Below, piece after piece: positions 22,644-23,301 of a DNA stretch of 23,301 nucleotides. Position numbers and translations under genes: made by a program. The stretch covers positions 1 through 23,301 of the forward strand of contig JAEZHL010000061.1 of assembly GCA_023416575.1 (NCBI GenBank). Direction: 5' to 3'. The notes under the pieces are model-generated. The model had not been told where the DNA came from and ran no database searches. It saw nothing but the letters and a program-made list of their open reading frames with translations. Every line of letters starts with the position of its first letter. Position 1 is the first letter of the stretch. Origin of the DNA: Pseudomonadota bacterium. Its GTDB lineage: Bacteria > Pseudomonadota > Alphaproteobacteria > Rhizobiales > Hyphomicrobiaceae.

Positions 22644-23301
22644 ATGATCTCCAAGCTGAGAGTGGGTATCGTGGCGGCCGCATTGGCGAGCGGCCTCGCC
22701 CTTGCCCCTGTGCAGTTCGCTTCCGCGCAGGAGGCGATCATCGCGACCGTCAACGGCAAGAATATCACCGAGGCGGACGTCAAGCTGGCAGAGGCCGAGA
22801 TCGGCTCCGACCTGGGCAGCCTGCCCGAGGCGACGAAGCGGCGTGTGCTGGTAGAGTACCTGATCGAGAACCAGCTGTTCGCCGAGGCGGCCGAGGGCGA
22901 CAAGCTCGCGTCCAGCGCCGAATTCGATGGCCGGATGCAGTACTGGCGGCGGCGGGCCCTGCGCGACACCTACTTCGACACGAGCGTCAAGAATTCGGTG
23001 AGCGAGGCCGATGCCAAGAGCTTTTACGACGAGCAGGTCAAGCAGCTGAAGCCTGAGCAGGAGGTGAAGGCGCGCCACATTCTCGTCGAGAGTGAGGACA
23101 AGGCCAAGGAGATCGCCGAGAAGATCGCGCACGGCGCCGACTTCGCGGAGATGGCGAAGGAGCATTCGAAGGATCCTGGGACCAAGGACGAGGGCGGCAC
23201 GCTCGGCTATTTCAGCCGGGGGCAGATGGTGCCGCAGTTCGAGGAGGCAGCCTTCAAGCTCGAGAAGGGCGACATCTCCCAGCCTGTGCAGACCCAGTTC
23301 G
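22644..23301 (+). CDS. PpiC-type peptidylprolyl isomerase, 3' end missing
   Basis: The first 219 residues of a periplasmic parvulin-type prolyl isomerase/chaperone; the frame runs off the right edge. A Sec signal peptide (MISKLRVGIVAAALASGLAL, cleavage after ASA near 28) is followed by a SurA/PrsA-like N-terminal helical domain (VNGKNITEADVKLAEAEI to YLIENQLFAEAA). The parvulin domain begins near 141 with VKARHILVESEDKAKEIAEK. It continues with GADFAEMAKEHSKDPGT, GGTLGYFSRGQMVPQFEEAAF and GDISQPVQTQF. AAGGAA at 22629-22634 lies nine bases before the ATG. Such proteins help newly exported envelope proteins fold, which fits its position divergent from secA. Whether further domains follow is outside the window. 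Confidence 0.95.
   Translation, partial: MISKLRVGIVAAALASGLALAPVQFASAQEAIIATVNGKNITEADVKLAEAEIGSDLGSLPEATKRRVLVEYLIENQLFAEAAEGDKLASSAEFDGRMQYWRRRALRDTYFDTSVKNSVSEADAKSFYDEQVKQLKPEQEVKARHILVESEDKAKEIAEKIAHGADFAEMAKEHSKDPGTKDEGGTLGYFSRGQMVPQFEEAAFKLEKGDISQPVQTQF

Overview
The window looks like ordinary chromosome from a GC-rich alphaproteobacterium, most likely in the order Hyphomicrobiales (Rhizobiales). The reasons are the protein sequences and several gene orders familiar from that group: mtaB-ftsY-yciB, comF-grxC-nitrilase-DUF1178, lysR beside trxB, map-radC, and secA divergent from a parvulin-type isomerase. I see no tRNA, rRNA, CRISPR array, insertion sequence or phage gene. Coding density is high, and the long open frames opposite the real genes are shadows of GC-rich codon use.

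Layout. Positions 1-4120 (+) hold the 3' part of mtaB (tRNA methylthiotransferase), ftsY (signal recognition particle receptor), two adjacent YciB/IspZ-type membrane proteins, and a MarR-type regulator preceded by two palindromes. Positions 4183-5262 (-) hold asd with a downstream hairpin. A short-chain dehydrogenase diverges from asd. Positions 6260-8676 (-) form a likely operon, comF, grxC, nitrilase-family amidase and DUF1178 protein. A NDUFAF5/BioC-like methyltransferase diverges from comF and converges on a second class I methyltransferase, which lies downstream of leuC. The leuC leader (about 12050-12340) contains a complete set of mutually exclusive hairpins typical of a transcription attenuator. 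Upstream on the same strand are lysR, trxB, a class A beta-lactamase with a Tat-type leader and a TTG start, radC and map. A small secreted four-cysteine protein of unknown function diverges from map and converges on a NodU/CmcH-type carbamoyltransferase. Palindromic extragenic repeats separate the latter from secA. secA has a long structured 5' leader and diverges from a periplasmic PpiC-type isomerase cut by the window end.

Most genes are housekeeping: protein targeting and export (ftsY, secA, isomerase, map), amino-acid synthesis (asd, leuC) and thiol redox (grxC, trxB, the nitrilase-family protein). I did not find an obvious new multi-gene system. The best leads are cis-regulatory RNA structures (leuC attenuator, secA leader hairpin), the tandem YciB pair, the beta-lactamase with Arg at the KTG position, and the carbamoyltransferase with no pathway neighbours.
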